A DNA stretch of 13,566 nt from JAEUMG01 sp046349315 (GTDB taxonomy: Bacteria > Pseudomonadota > Alphaproteobacteria > Rhizobiales > Aestuariivirgaceae): NCBI GenBank assembly GCA_046349315.1, contig JAXMCQ010000043.1, forward strand, positions 1 to 13,566, given 5' to 3'. The notes below the pieces were generated by a model. That model was not told the DNA's origin and did no database searches. It saw only the letters and a list, made by a program, of their open reading frames with translations. Each line of letters starts with the position of its first letter. Positions within the stretch are counted from its first letter, which is position 1. The position numbers were made by a program, and so were the translations under genes. This document shows, in pieces, positions 1-7,800 of this stretch.

Positions 1-677
1 CTACGGATCTCCTGGGGTGCGCCGATCGCCACCACTTCGCCCATGTCGAGGACGCAGATGCGGTCGCAGACATTCATGATGAAATGGAGGTCGTGATCGA
101 TGATGAATAATGCGCAGCGACCGCGCTCGTGAATGCGCTTCACGGCCTCGGCAAGTTCGGCTGTCTCATAGTCGTTCATGCCGGCGGCAGGCTCATCGAG
201 AAGCAGGACGCGCGGACCGAGTGCCAATGCGCGCACGATTTCGAGCCGCTTCTGCTGGCCGTATGGCAGCGAGCCGGCGGGCCTGTCAGCGTCGCCGGCA
301 AGTCCGTACTGGTCGAGCAGTGAATCGATGTTGATGGAGCGGGCGGTCTCGGGCCGATCACGCCGACAGGTGATGAATGCGACCTCAACATTCTGGCGGG
401 CGGTGAGGGAAGCGAAAAGCCGAAGATTCTGAAAGGTCCGCGCTATGCCGAGATGAGCAGCGAATTCCGGTCCGCGACCGGAGACTTCTATATCGTCCAA
501 GCGGATCGAGCCGCTGTCAGGCCGCAACACGCCGCTGACCGCATTGACGAGCGTCGACTTGCCCGCGCCATTGGGCCCGATCAAGCCCAGAATCTCACCG
601 TCGCTACAGGCGAAGCTCACGTCCCTCAAAGCATGGACGCCCCAGAAGCTTTTGCTAACGCCTTCAATCGAAAGCAC
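1..677 (-). CDS. livG: LivG-type branched-chain amino acid ABC transporter ATP-binding protein (3' end beyond the left edge)
   Basis: This is the ATPase subunit of a high-affinity amino-acid (LIV/HAAT-type) importer and acts on the cytoplasmic face of the inner membrane. About 225 residues are visible. They show Walker A GPNGAGKS (34-41), a Q-loop in TFQNLRLF, the signature LPYGQQKRLEIVRAL, Walker B LLLDEPAAGMN and an H-loop IDHD; LivG proteins usually have EHD there. The C-terminal stretch matching CDRICVLDMGEVVAIGAP is typical of LivG rather than LivF. The family is usually about 250 residues, so probably only a few dozen are lost off the edge. An in-frame stop lies 45 bases upstream and no ATG falls in between, so GTG at 677 is the most likely start; GGGAGG sits about 12 bases before it. 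The permease, LivF and binding-protein partners are not in the window and may lie to the left. The family call is firm; the transported substrate is unknown. Confidence 0.9.
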   Translation of the reverse strand, partial: MLSIEGVSKSFWGVHALRDVSFACSDGEILGLIGPNGAGKSTLVNAVSGVLRPDSGSIRLDDIEVSGRGPEFAAHLGIARTFQNLRLFASLTARQNVEVAFITCRRDRPETARSINIDSLLDQYGLAGDADRPAGSLPYGQQKRLEIVRALALGPRVLLLDEPAAGMNDYETAELAEAVKRIHERGRCALFIIDHDLHFIMNVCDRICVLDMGEVVAIGAPQEIR

Positions 678-745
678 GGTCTTGCTTCGCCTCCCGCGCT
701 GGGTCCGGTCGGTTTTAGGTCAGGCCCGTTCCCCTGATGATGGCG

Positions 746-774
746 ATGTTAGGAGGCAGTTTTCCGAACTTCAA
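746..774 (-). promoter_or_regulatory. Candidate sigma70-type promoter for livG
   Basis: On the minus strand TTGAAG (769-774) and TAACAT (746-751) are separated by 17 bases. Each hexamer matches the consensus at four of six positions. Transcription would start near 739 and leave a leader of about 60 bases before the GTG at 677. This would let livG be expressed separately from the regulator gene upstream. It is a pattern match only. Confidence 0.35.
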
Positions 775-779
775 GACAA

Positions 780-799
780 TTTTCGTTTTTGGAAAAATC
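780..799 (+). promoter_or_regulatory. Putative operator, copy 1 of a 20-base element shared with 3661-3680
   Basis: The plus strand here matches the minus strand of 3661-3680 at 16 of 20 positions; the common form is roughly TTTTCnnTTTTGGAnAAnTC. It contains TTTTC and GAAAA arms (780-784 and 792-796), giving partial dyad symmetry. It begins 5 bases upstream of the predicted livG -35 box, at about -41 to -60, and lies just past the stop codon of the regulator gene. An AT-rich block stands out in this GC-rich DNA. It may be the binding site of the neighbouring XRE-cupin regulator, but low-complexity A/T runs raise the odds of a chance match. Confidence 0.4.
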
Positions 800-801
800 T
801 G

Positions 802-1386
802 TCAGCCCTGCGCGGCCAAAACTCCTGGTCCGCCGTCGGCCGGCACGGTGTTTGACATGAGGACGATCGCCTCGCGTTCGCCAATAGCGATATAGGCATG
901 CGGCATGCTGGCATCGAAGAGAATACTGTCGCCGGTATTGAGGCGAGCCGGCTCATAATGCTCGGTATGAAGTTCGAGCGTCCCTTGCAGGACGTGGAGA
1001 AATTCTTCACCGGGATGACTGCGCCAGCCGCCACTTTGCTCGACCGTCGCGGCATTGATGACGACGCGCCAGAAGACATTGCGCTTTTCCTTGAAATCGC
1101 TGCACAGAACTTCAAAGCGCATACCGGGAGTCTGATGCACGATACCACCGCCGGCGGGCGTGACCGAACGGCGTGCAATCACGGACTGTGGCGGGCTCGA
1201 CAGGAAGGCGGTGACCGGCACTTTGAACAAGCCGGATAGGGTCAGCGCGGTATCGAATGTCAGCCGGGCTTTCCCGGTTTCGATTTTGGAGAGTTGGGAA
1301 ACCGAAAGACTGCAGGCCGCACTAAGCTCTTCAAGTGTCAAGCCTTTCGACTTTCGAATCTCACGAATCTTAGCGGAAACCGTCAT
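802..1386 (-). CDS. XRE-family transcriptional regulator with C-terminal cupin domain
   Basis: A 194-residue DNA-binding regulator. Residues 5-60 form an XRE-type helix-turn-helix (IREIRKSKGLTLEELS, then SVSQLSKIETGKARLTF). Residues about 120-180 form a cupin_2 barrel with HPGEEFLHVLQGTLELH and LNTGDSILFDASMPHAY, the usual small-ligand sensing half. This is the architecture of PuuR-like regulators of amine and amino-acid catabolism. The reading frame extends up to an ATG at 1515. I chose ATG 1386 because it gives the usual family length, begins right before the helix-turn-helix and lies 16 bases past the stop of the amidohydrolase; its ribosome binding site is weak. GTG 1395 and ATG 1467 are alternatives. 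It is the last gene of the aldehyde dehydrogenase operon and probably controls it, and perhaps livG and the divergent dehydrogenase too. The ligand is unknown. Confidence 0.88.
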   Translation of the reverse strand: MTVSAKIREIRKSKGLTLEELSAACSLSVSQLSKIETGKARLTFDTALTLSGLFKVPVTAFLSSPPQSVIARRSVTPAGGGIVHQTPGMRFEVLCSDFKEKRNVFWRVVINAATVEQSGGWRSHPGEEFLHVLQGTLELHTEHYEPARLNTGDSILFDASMPHAYIAIGEREAIVLMSNTVPADGGPGVLAAQG

Positions 1387-1402
1387 CCCGGCCACGATGG
1401 AC

Positions 1403-2230
1403 TCAGCCCCCTTGCGGATTTGGCAAACCGACTTGGTCTCTATCGTTTTCGTGACCCATTTGTCCATGGAGCATATCGATTTCCGCTCTGAGAGCCGGCG
1501 CGAGCGCAGCAGCAATCTGCGCGCGGCCGCGTTCGGTCATGAGGAGATCATTGCGAATTTCGAGGTAGAGGCAGGGCAAGCCTTGGTCTAGGCCGTGGCG
1601 GCGCAATGTGTAGCCCTCGGAGCCATGCCAGTCATAGGGCTCGTTGCTGCCGATCGCGAAGCCTCCACGATCGCGCAATGCCTGCAATGCCAGCGCTCCC
1701 ATTCTGCATTCCTCGCGCCACAACACGCCGATTTCGGTTTGCCGGCGCTTACCGGCCATCACCGGTGTGAAAGTGTGAATGGAGACTACCGCTGGCCGGC
1801 GCGTGCACGCTTGCGTCATGACCGCGTCGAAAGGCTCGCGCGCGATCGCCTCGCGCAGAGCCCGGTCGCCGGCATCCGATTTGAGGTTGGCCGGAACCGG
1901 GATGCCGCCCAAATCCGGACGCAGGCAGTCCCAGTCGCCGGGAAATCGGTTGAGATCGAGGAAAAGCCGCGAATAGGTCGCCAACACGGCCGCCGCACTA
2001 AGCTCTTCAGCCAGAAGTTCGGTGAGCGCGGCCGCGCCGATATCCCAGGCGAAATGCGTTTCCAGAAACGGCGCGGCAAGCCCGAGATTGGCCCAGGCCG
2101 GCGGCACCTCGTTGCCGGCATGCTCGCAGACGAGCAAGAGCGGCGCGAAGGCTGTGACAGCCTCGCGCACGCGTACGGCGCGTCCCGCCAGTTCTGCTAA
2201 GGCGTCGTCAGACAAACGCAGTGCGGACAT
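1403..2230 (-). CDS. N-formylglutamate amidohydrolase family protein
   Basis: A 275-residue member of the FGase/HutG-type zinc amidohydrolase family (PF05013-like), which hydrolyses N-formyl or related N-acyl amino acids. Recognisable blocks are VCEHAGN (34-40), THFAWDIGA (58-66), YSRLFLDLNR (86-95), SIHTFTPV (150-157), IGVLW (167-171) and YLEIRNDLL (222-230). The glutamate and histidines in these blocks are the likely metal and substrate ligands by analogy. The start codon lies inside the last codons of the upstream aldehyde dehydrogenase gene (23-base overlap), so the two are probably translationally coupled. No hut genes (urocanase, imidazolonepropionase) are nearby, so histidine breakdown is not supported, and the protein could act on another N-acyl or gamma-glutamyl-type compound. 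The family call is firm; the substrate is not. Confidence 0.88.
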   Translation of the reverse strand: MSALRLSDDALAELAGRAVRVREAVTAFAPLLLVCEHAGNEVPPAWANLGLAAPFLETHFAWDIGAAALTELLAEELSAAAVLATYSRLFLDLNRFPGDWDCLRPDLGGIPVPANLKSDAGDRALREAIAREPFDAVMTQACTRRPAVVSIHTFTPVMAGKRRQTEIGVLWREECRMGALALQALRDRGGFAIGSNEPYDWHGSEGYTLRRHGLDQGLPCLYLEIRNDLLMTERGRAQIAAALAPALRAEIDMLHGQMGHENDRDQVGLPNPQGG

Positions 2231-3623
2231 GAAACGACTTGCTTTCGGTCGCCTGTTTCAGGCCTTCGCTGCCGTTGACGCGGCCGAGGCCGGAATTCTT
2301 GACACCGCCCCACGGCAAATAGAGATCGGCGTGATCGCAGCGATTGAGATAGACGGTGCCGGCATCGATCTCGTCGAGCAATTTCAGCCCGGTTTCGGTG
2401 TCGGCGGTCCACACGCTGGCGCTCAAGCCATAGTCGCTGTCATTCATTAGACGGACCGCTTCGGCATCGTCCTTGACGACCTGGATCGCGGCTACCGGCC
2501 CGAAGGTCTCGTCTCGCATAAGGGACATGGAGTGGTCGGTACCGATGAGCACTTCCGGTTCGATATAGGCCGACCCAAGCTGCGTGGCCGCGAAGCGGCC
2601 CGGTGGCAACAGACGCTTGGCGCCCTTTGCCAAGGCGTCGTCGATTTGGGCGCGAATATTGGTAGCCGCGCGCGTGCTTACCACCGGCCCGATAATGGGC
2701 TTCGCACGGACCGGATGATCGAGGGAAACCTGCGCAGCCTCCGCCACGAAGGCATCGATAAAGCGATCGCGAATGTCCTCGTGGACATAGAGGCGCTCGA
2801 CCGAGCAGCAGGACTGCCCGGAATTGGAGTAACAACCTTCAACCAACAGCGGAATTGCCCGGGCAATATCAGCATCCGGCCGGACATAGGAAGGATCTTT
2901 GCCTCCGAGTTCCAGATGGACATTGGTCAATGTGCCGCCTGCCGCTGCATGGACCCGCTTGCCGCCATTCACCGAACCGATGAAGTTGACCGCGCGCAGC
3001 CGGCCGGAGGCGATCATGCGCTCGGCGTCGGCGTGAGCTATGTCCAATGTCTGAAACACGCCTTCGGGAACACCGGCGGCGGCAAACGCCTCGCCGGCGA
3101 TGTCAGCGGTGAGCGGTGTTTGGGGAGAATGTTTGAAGATGACGACATTGCCGGCGATCAACGGCCCGCTGACTAGGTACCCCAGCATCGCGACGGGATA
3201 ATTCCAGGCGCAGATCGAAAGCGTAACGCCCTGCGGTGCGCGCCGTGCAAATCGGCGAATGCCTGGATCGCCGGGGAATTCCTCATCCGCAAGCGCCTCG
3301 GCTGCAGCTTTCGCCGTCAATTCCCCGACCAGTTTCAGGCGTGGCGTCTCATCGGACTGCCACAGCGGACGCCCCATCTGCCAGGACAAGGTTTCGGCAA
3401 GCTGTGGCGCACGCTTGGCCATTTCTTCGCCGAAGCGAATGACGTCGGCTATTCTTTCGTCGAGTGGAGTCCGCGCCCAGCTCTTGGCCGCGATTTCCGC
3501 GCGGCTCAGAACCGCTTCGATGTGGCTTCCGCCGGCATAGAAACGGCGGGCATAGACGCTTCCGTCGATCGGCGAGACGACGTCAAAGGCCAAGCGCTCG
3601 TCGGGCATTACCGCGATATTCAT
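2208..3623 (-). CDS. NAD(P)-dependent aldehyde dehydrogenase
   Basis: A 471-residue aldehyde dehydrogenase of normal family length that oxidises an aldehyde to the acid in the cytoplasm. Visible motifs are ICAWNYPVAM (137-146), the cofactor loop FIGSVNGGK (214-222), the general base Glu238 in ELGGKDP, catalytic Cys272 in GQSCC (269-273) and ETFGPVAAI (372-380). The motif usually written PWN(F/Y)P has Ala in place of the first Pro. The start is well supported: GAGGAG sits about six bases before the ATG. It leads the leftward operon with the amidohydrolase and regulator genes and diverges from the short-chain dehydrogenase. Semialdehyde, aminoaldehyde or general aldehyde substrates are all possible; sequence alone does not choose between them. 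Confidence 0.93.
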   Translation of the reverse strand: MNIAVMPDERLAFDVVSPIDGSVYARRFYAGGSHIEAVLSRAEIAAKSWARTPLDERIADVIRFGEEMAKRAPQLAETLSWQMGRPLWQSDETPRLKLVGELTAKAAAEALADEEFPGDPGIRRFARRAPQGVTLSICAWNYPVAMLGYLVSGPLIAGNVVIFKHSPQTPLTADIAGEAFAAAGVPEGVFQTLDIAHADAERMIASGRLRAVNFIGSVNGGKRVHAAAGGTLTNVHLELGGKDPSYVRPDADIARAIPLLVEGCYSNSGQSCCSVERLYVHEDIRDRFIDAFVAEAAQVSLDHPVRAKPIIGPVVSTRAATNIRAQIDDALAKGAKRLLPPGRFAATQLGSAYIEPEVLIGTDHSMSLMRDETFGPVAAIQVVKDDAEAVRLMNDSDYGLSASVWTADTETGLKLLDEIDAGTVYLNRCDHADLYLPWGGVKNSGLGRVNGSEGLKQATESKSFHVRTAFV

Positions 3624-3650
3624 ATCTCACTCCTCGTGTGGGCTCGGCAC

Positions 3651-3679
3651 ATTCTAAGCGGAATTGTCCAAAATAGAAA
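3651..3679 (-). promoter_or_regulatory. Candidate promoter for the aldehyde dehydrogenase operon
   Basis: On the minus strand TAGAAT (3651-3656) is a good -10 box, with a start point near 3644 and a leader of about 20 bases that contains the GAGGAG ribosome site. The matching -35 position (3674-3679, TTTCTA) is weak and lies inside the shared 20-base element. That arrangement would suit a promoter controlled by a protein bound there. Confidence 0.35.
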
Positions 3680-3680
3680 A
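3661..3680 (-). promoter_or_regulatory. Putative operator, copy 2 of the shared 20-base element
   Basis: The minus strand here matches plus 780-799 at 16 of 20 positions. Viewed toward the short-chain dehydrogenase it lies about -44 to -63, in the same orientation as copy 1 has relative to livG. Viewed toward the aldehyde dehydrogenase it covers the -35 zone. One protein bound here could therefore act on both divergent transcripts. The assignment to the XRE-cupin regulator is inference. Confidence 0.4.
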
Positions 3681-3688
3681 TTTTTTCG

Positions 3689-3717
3689 TTTTCAGCATAA
3701 GCATGATTGGCTAGCAT
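3689..3717 (+). promoter_or_regulatory. Candidate promoter for the short-chain dehydrogenase
   Basis: TTTTCA (3689-3694) and TAGCAT (3712-3717) are spaced by 17 bases, each matching four of six consensus positions. A start point near 3724 would make the ATG at 3726 nearly leaderless and favours translation from 3747. This is a weak pattern match. Confidence 0.3.
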
Positions 3718-3746
3718 GACTCAGGATGAGGACAAGGAAGATGCCG

Positions 3747-4508
3747 ATGTCACTGCCAAGCTACGATTTCCGAGGTAGAAACGCGGTGGTGACGGGCGCC
3801 GGTGGCGGCATGGGCGAGGCGATCGCCGTGGCCTTGGCCAAGGCGGGAGCGAGGGTCACCGCCATCGACATGAAGCCTTGCCCCGCCACTCTGCAAAGCC
3901 AACCGGCACTGGTCGACTACGCTCAAGGCGATCTGCGCGACCAGGCCTTTGTCGAGGCCACCATCGCCGAGGCCCATGGCCGCGCTGGCCGGCTCGACTA
4001 TTTGGCAAATGTCGCGGGCGTATTGTGGTTCGGCCGGGACAAGTCGCTCCTCGACATGGACCTCTCGGTCTGGGACGACGTGATGGACATCAACCTGAAG
4101 AGCATGGTGCTGACCAGCCGGGCGGCGACGCCGTGGATGAGCAAGAGCGGCGGCGGCGCCATGGTCCATGTTTCGACCATCCAGTGGATGCGTGGCGACC
4201 CCCAACCGCAGGATGCCTATCAGGCTTCCAAGGCCGCGGTATGCGCAGTGTCCCGTTCGCTCGCCATGCAGCTCGCAGGCGATGGTATTCGCTCCAACAG
4301 TATCTGCCCGGGGCCAACGCTGACGCCCTTGCAGGCGCGTTGGGATACCGAGGAGATTCGCGGCCGGGTCGCCGACTATGTGCCGCTCAAGCGGATCGGT
4401 ACGGCTGAGGACATGGCGAACGCCACGTTGTTCCTGCTGTCGGACGCGTCGAGTTTCATTACCGGTGTCGAGCTTGCCATCGATGGCGGTCTATTATTGC
4501 GAATGTGA
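3747..4508 (+). CDS. SDR-family NAD(P)-dependent oxidoreductase
   Basis: A classical short-chain dehydrogenase/reductase of 253 residues, normal for the family. It has the cofactor motif TGAGGGMG (16-23), Asp41 at the end of the second strand (favouring NAD over NADP), GDL (61-63), NVAG (88-91, a variant of NNAG), catalytic Ser143 with Tyr158 and Lys162 in AYQASK, and CPGP (187-190). The C-terminal SSFITGVELAIDGG is typical. The frame opens at ATG 3726, but AAGGAAG lies about six bases before ATG 3747 and the fold begins there, so 3747 is the better start. It diverges from the aldehyde dehydrogenase and probably shares its control region. A role in an alcohol-to-aldehyde or keto/hydroxy step of the same pathway is plausible but unproven. 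Confidence 0.9.
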   Translation: MSLPSYDFRGRNAVVTGAGGGMGEAIAVALAKAGARVTAIDMKPCPATLQSQPALVDYAQGDLRDQAFVEATIAEAHGRAGRLDYLANVAGVLWFGRDKSLLDMDLSVWDDVMDINLKSMVLTSRAATPWMSKSGGGAMVHVSTIQWMRGDPQPQDAYQASKAAVCAVSRSLAMQLAGDGIRSNSICPGPTLTPLQARWDTEEIRGRVADYVPLKRIGTAEDMANATLFLLSDASSFITGVELAIDGGLLLRM

Positions 4509-4522
4509 AGGGTTGCTGCACT

Positions 4523-4540
4523 GCGCGTTAGCGCTTTTTT
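4523..4540 (+). terminator. Possible intrinsic terminator after the short-chain dehydrogenase
   Basis: GCGC, the loop GTTA and GCGC are followed directly by six T, 15 bases after the dehydrogenase stop codon. The four-pair all-GC stem is short, so termination may be weak. It overlaps the last codons of the convergent gene at 4528-4845. Confidence 0.35.
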
Positions 4541-4845
4541 GCTTTGGATTTTTTGTCCTTACTGGCTGTCGTCTTGATCGGCTCAGTTGCTCCGACGGCC
4601 GATTTTTGGGTCCGTAGCAGCTCGAGCTCGGCTTTCTCGCTCTCGATCGCTCGATCATAGGAGGCGATGGCGTCTTCCTTGCGGCGCGCCAGCGCGTCGA
4701 TGCGGGCCTCGATATCCGCCTTGCGGCGCGCGCGCTGTTCGTCGGGGAACTTCGCTGCATTCTCGTCGACCTTGTCGAAGACGCGGCGTTTCTTTGCCTG
4801 CTCGAGCCATGTGGCATTCTGCTTGAGGAGTTCGTCGAGTTTCAT
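4528..4845 (-). CDS. Small helical, lysine-rich hypothetical protein at the end of the tail-like operon
   Basis: A 105-residue protein that I do not recognise. Residues 1-80 are rich in Lys, Arg, Glu, Asp, Ala and Leu with no strong breaks apart from one proline (34). Residues about 36-80 (from EQRARRKADIEARIDALARR onward) look like a continuous amphipathic helix or coiled coil. The C-terminus is a basic, low-complexity tail ending KDKKSKAKKR. There is no signal peptide or membrane segment. It starts 17 bases after the stop of the DUF6519 protein, with AAGG about eight bases before its ATG, so it belongs to the baseplate operon. It could be an assembly helper, a small cargo or adaptor, or a nucleic-acid-binding protein; none of these is shown. 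Coding is supported by codon pattern and operon spacing. Confidence 0.72.
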   Translation of the reverse strand: MKLDELLKQNATWLEQAKKRRVFDKVDENAAKFPDEQRARRKADIEARIDALARRKEDAIASYDRAIESEKAELELLRTQKSAVGATEPIKTTASKDKKSKAKKR

Positions 4846-4862
4846 GTGACTGGCCTTTCGAG

Positions 4863-7800
4863 TTAGGTAGCGGTCATGTTGAAGCTGTTGGCCGGAACCG
4901 GGAAGTCCGCATGGTTGATCGTACCGCCGGCGGTGATGTTGCCGATGAATGGGCCGGGCATGCTGTTGAAATTCACCGAGGGAAAGAACCGTGCGAATGA
5001 CTTGATGTGATTGCCCATGACGATGGCGCGGCGGCCCACCAACCAGACGGTGGCGCCTTGACCTGCCGCAAACACCGGTGCCGAGAAGTGCATGCAGTAA
5101 TTGTGGTCGAATGAGACCCGCTCGAAGCGGATGAAAAGACGGTCGTTGAGTTGCGCCTGGCGCAGTTCGACGAGCGCGGTGCGGCCCGTGCCGAGGAACT
5201 TGTTGCCGAGCATCTGGATGGCGAAACCGATCGTCAGCTCATTTTCGCCTTGCGAGAAGTCGAATAGGCCGCGCATGACGAGGGCGCGGTCCTCGCGCTG
5301 CGGGTTGCGCGCGAAGACGTTCGAATAGGTGACGAGATTTCCCTCGATACGCGCCTCGAGCACAAGGTCGCCGATGATGCCGTAGTCGGCGTTCGAAGTT
5401 GCCTGTTCGCCGCCATTGCTGCCGGTGTCCATGACTTCGTTCGCCGAGACGTGAGCCTCGCCGCCGACGGCGAAGCATCCAATCCCAAAGGCAATGTTGG
5501 GCATCGCGATGGCGCATCTGACCAGTCGATTTTCCACGATGTCGAGTCGCGCCAGGGTGACGAGGGTGAATATGCCCCAGAAATCCAGATTGTCGAGGCG
5601 ATTGCCGACGATCTGGGGGCCTGTCTCCTGTGAGAGGGAGATGCCGGTCGATCCGTTACGGCAGTCATTGGCAGAGAAGCGATTCTGACTGCCACTGCTG
5701 AAGAGGAGGGCGGCCAGCGCACCGCCAATGCGATTGCCGGAAATGTGCGAGCCACTGACTCGCAAGCCGAAGACGGCGAAACCGAGGCGCGCGCCAAGTG
5801 CCTCGATGATGTTTCCCTCGATCGTCAGATTGCGCCCATCGATGCACAGGATGCCATGCTGGCATCCGGCGAGCGTATTGTTGGCGACGATCCCGGCAAA
5901 GATCGGACTCGGATTTTCTTGGCCGACGCCGCCGATCTGGACGGCAATCGGGCCGAGGATGTCGAATTCCTTGAGATCCGAAACAACGAAATTGCCGCTC
6001 ACCTCGCAGAAGGAGCCGGCAATTCGGATGCCGACAAAGAACCGGCTGGCGTAGCGGACGCGATTGCCCGTTACATAGCAACCATCAGCCGCCACATCGA
6101 TGGCAACCGGTCTCGCGACCGCGTTGCCCTCCGGCAGTTGCGGGCAAATGACCGTGTTGTCAGTGACGGACGACATATCCGCCAGCGAGTTGGCGTCGCC
6201 GAACGGTTCGTCATTGAGGAGAATGCCGAACAGCGCTCCGGAGACGGCATTGCGAGACACACGGCAGGGAAAGGCCGACTCGATATAGGCGATCCCTGCA
6301 AGCGCGACGACAACGCCTTCGACCGCAGCAAGATCGATATCATTGCCATCGGCCTCGAATTTTTCGCAGCGTTCGCGCACGAGGATGCCGACCGCTAGCT
6401 GCCGGAAGCGGCAATAGTGCACGCTCAACTGGTCGGTGGTGTTGGCGAGAAGGCCGGCGAAGTGGGTTGGCGCTATCGCGCTCATCGCGCAGTGTGAGAC
6501 TCTGACGCGTAGCGCGGCGGCGATCATCAGGACGGCGTCAATATCTGACTGCGTGTTGTTCGCCTCGAAGTCGATGCCAAGCACATCGATGCCTTCGATC
6601 CTGATGCCCGCTGGATTGCCGATGATGAGGACAGGCCCGTTGCCGGTCGACCGAACTGTGGTTCCGGGACTCTCGGCCTTGAGTACGATGCTGCCGCGGG
6701 CGATGCGGAGCGGTTCCTGGATCACATGCAGTCCGGTCTTGAGGCACACACAGCCACCCTGCGCGGGGAGGGCATCGATGCCGGCCTGGATGTTCTCGCC
6801 AGGGCGCACAATGATTGTGCAGCAGCAATCGCCTTGCTGTTGCTGCGGCGGGCGGCAATCGGTGATCGTCGGTGCGGCACCGCCAAGCCCGGTGATCGCG
6901 GCGATCTGCATATAGTGGTGAATGATGCCACGCGGCGGCGCATTGGTGAGTTCCTCGATCTGCGCCGTCGCCGTGCGGGCCCAGAATACCCAGTAGTCGC
7001 CGACACGAAACGATCCGCCGGCAGGGACGGTCGAGAATTCGATCTCGATACCATCTTCAATCGGGATGGGCCCGGCTCCGGTGAGAATGAGGCCGTCGGC
7101 ATCGACGGTATTGGTGGCACCGGTCTGGTCCCAGCGCTGCACCCGTGTGTGGCGCTCGGCGATTTGCGCTGCATTGGCGCCGAACGGTCTTTGGCCCGCC
7201 GTCGGCAGGGCGCGGTCGAGCACGATTTGGCGGTTGGTCTCGTTGACGTTGACGATGAGCGCCATTTCGCCAGGCTGGCCGGTGAGCTCGCGGTGATCGT
7301 CGGTAACCGTCACCCAATCGCCGGCGCGGAAGCGCAGGAACTGGTCACGGCCGATGCGATTGACGGTAAGTGTTGTTTGAGTGCCGCTGACCGCGATGTC
7401 GCGCACCACCGAGACAATGGATCCATTATCGCGCGACCACTTGAAGCGCGCCGTGCCGAGTGCGCCGCCGCTGTGGACTTCGACGCGATAGAGACGGTTC
7501 TCGAGACCGCGATAGCCGGAGGCGGGCGGCAGGATGCACGGATCGTCAGGCGCCGGAGGCGCGATGGCGCGGCTCGTCAATCGTCCGGCGGAGGCTGGCT
7601 CGCCAACCGGCACACCGCAAGCTGCTCCCGGCATTGGATCGACGCGGACCTGCCACACCGTCTGCCGCCGTGTCGTCGTATCGGCGCCGCCAAGAGCGGC
7701 GTCGAGCAATTCGGGATCCTCGATATAGGTGACTTCGCGATCCCACACATCGAGATAGACGACAGCATCGCCGACGGCGGGAAGTGCGGGCGGGGGAAAG

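Noticed and set aside
453..855. Short plus-strand frames over the livG region
   Set aside because: The minus strand carries an unbroken LivG frame with all ABC ATPase motifs; these frames have no family features.
1387..1515. Longer N-terminus for the XRE-cupin regulator starting at 1515 or 1467
   Set aside because: The extra residues overlap the amidohydrolase coding end, show no family similarity and precede the helix-turn-helix by an unusual distance.
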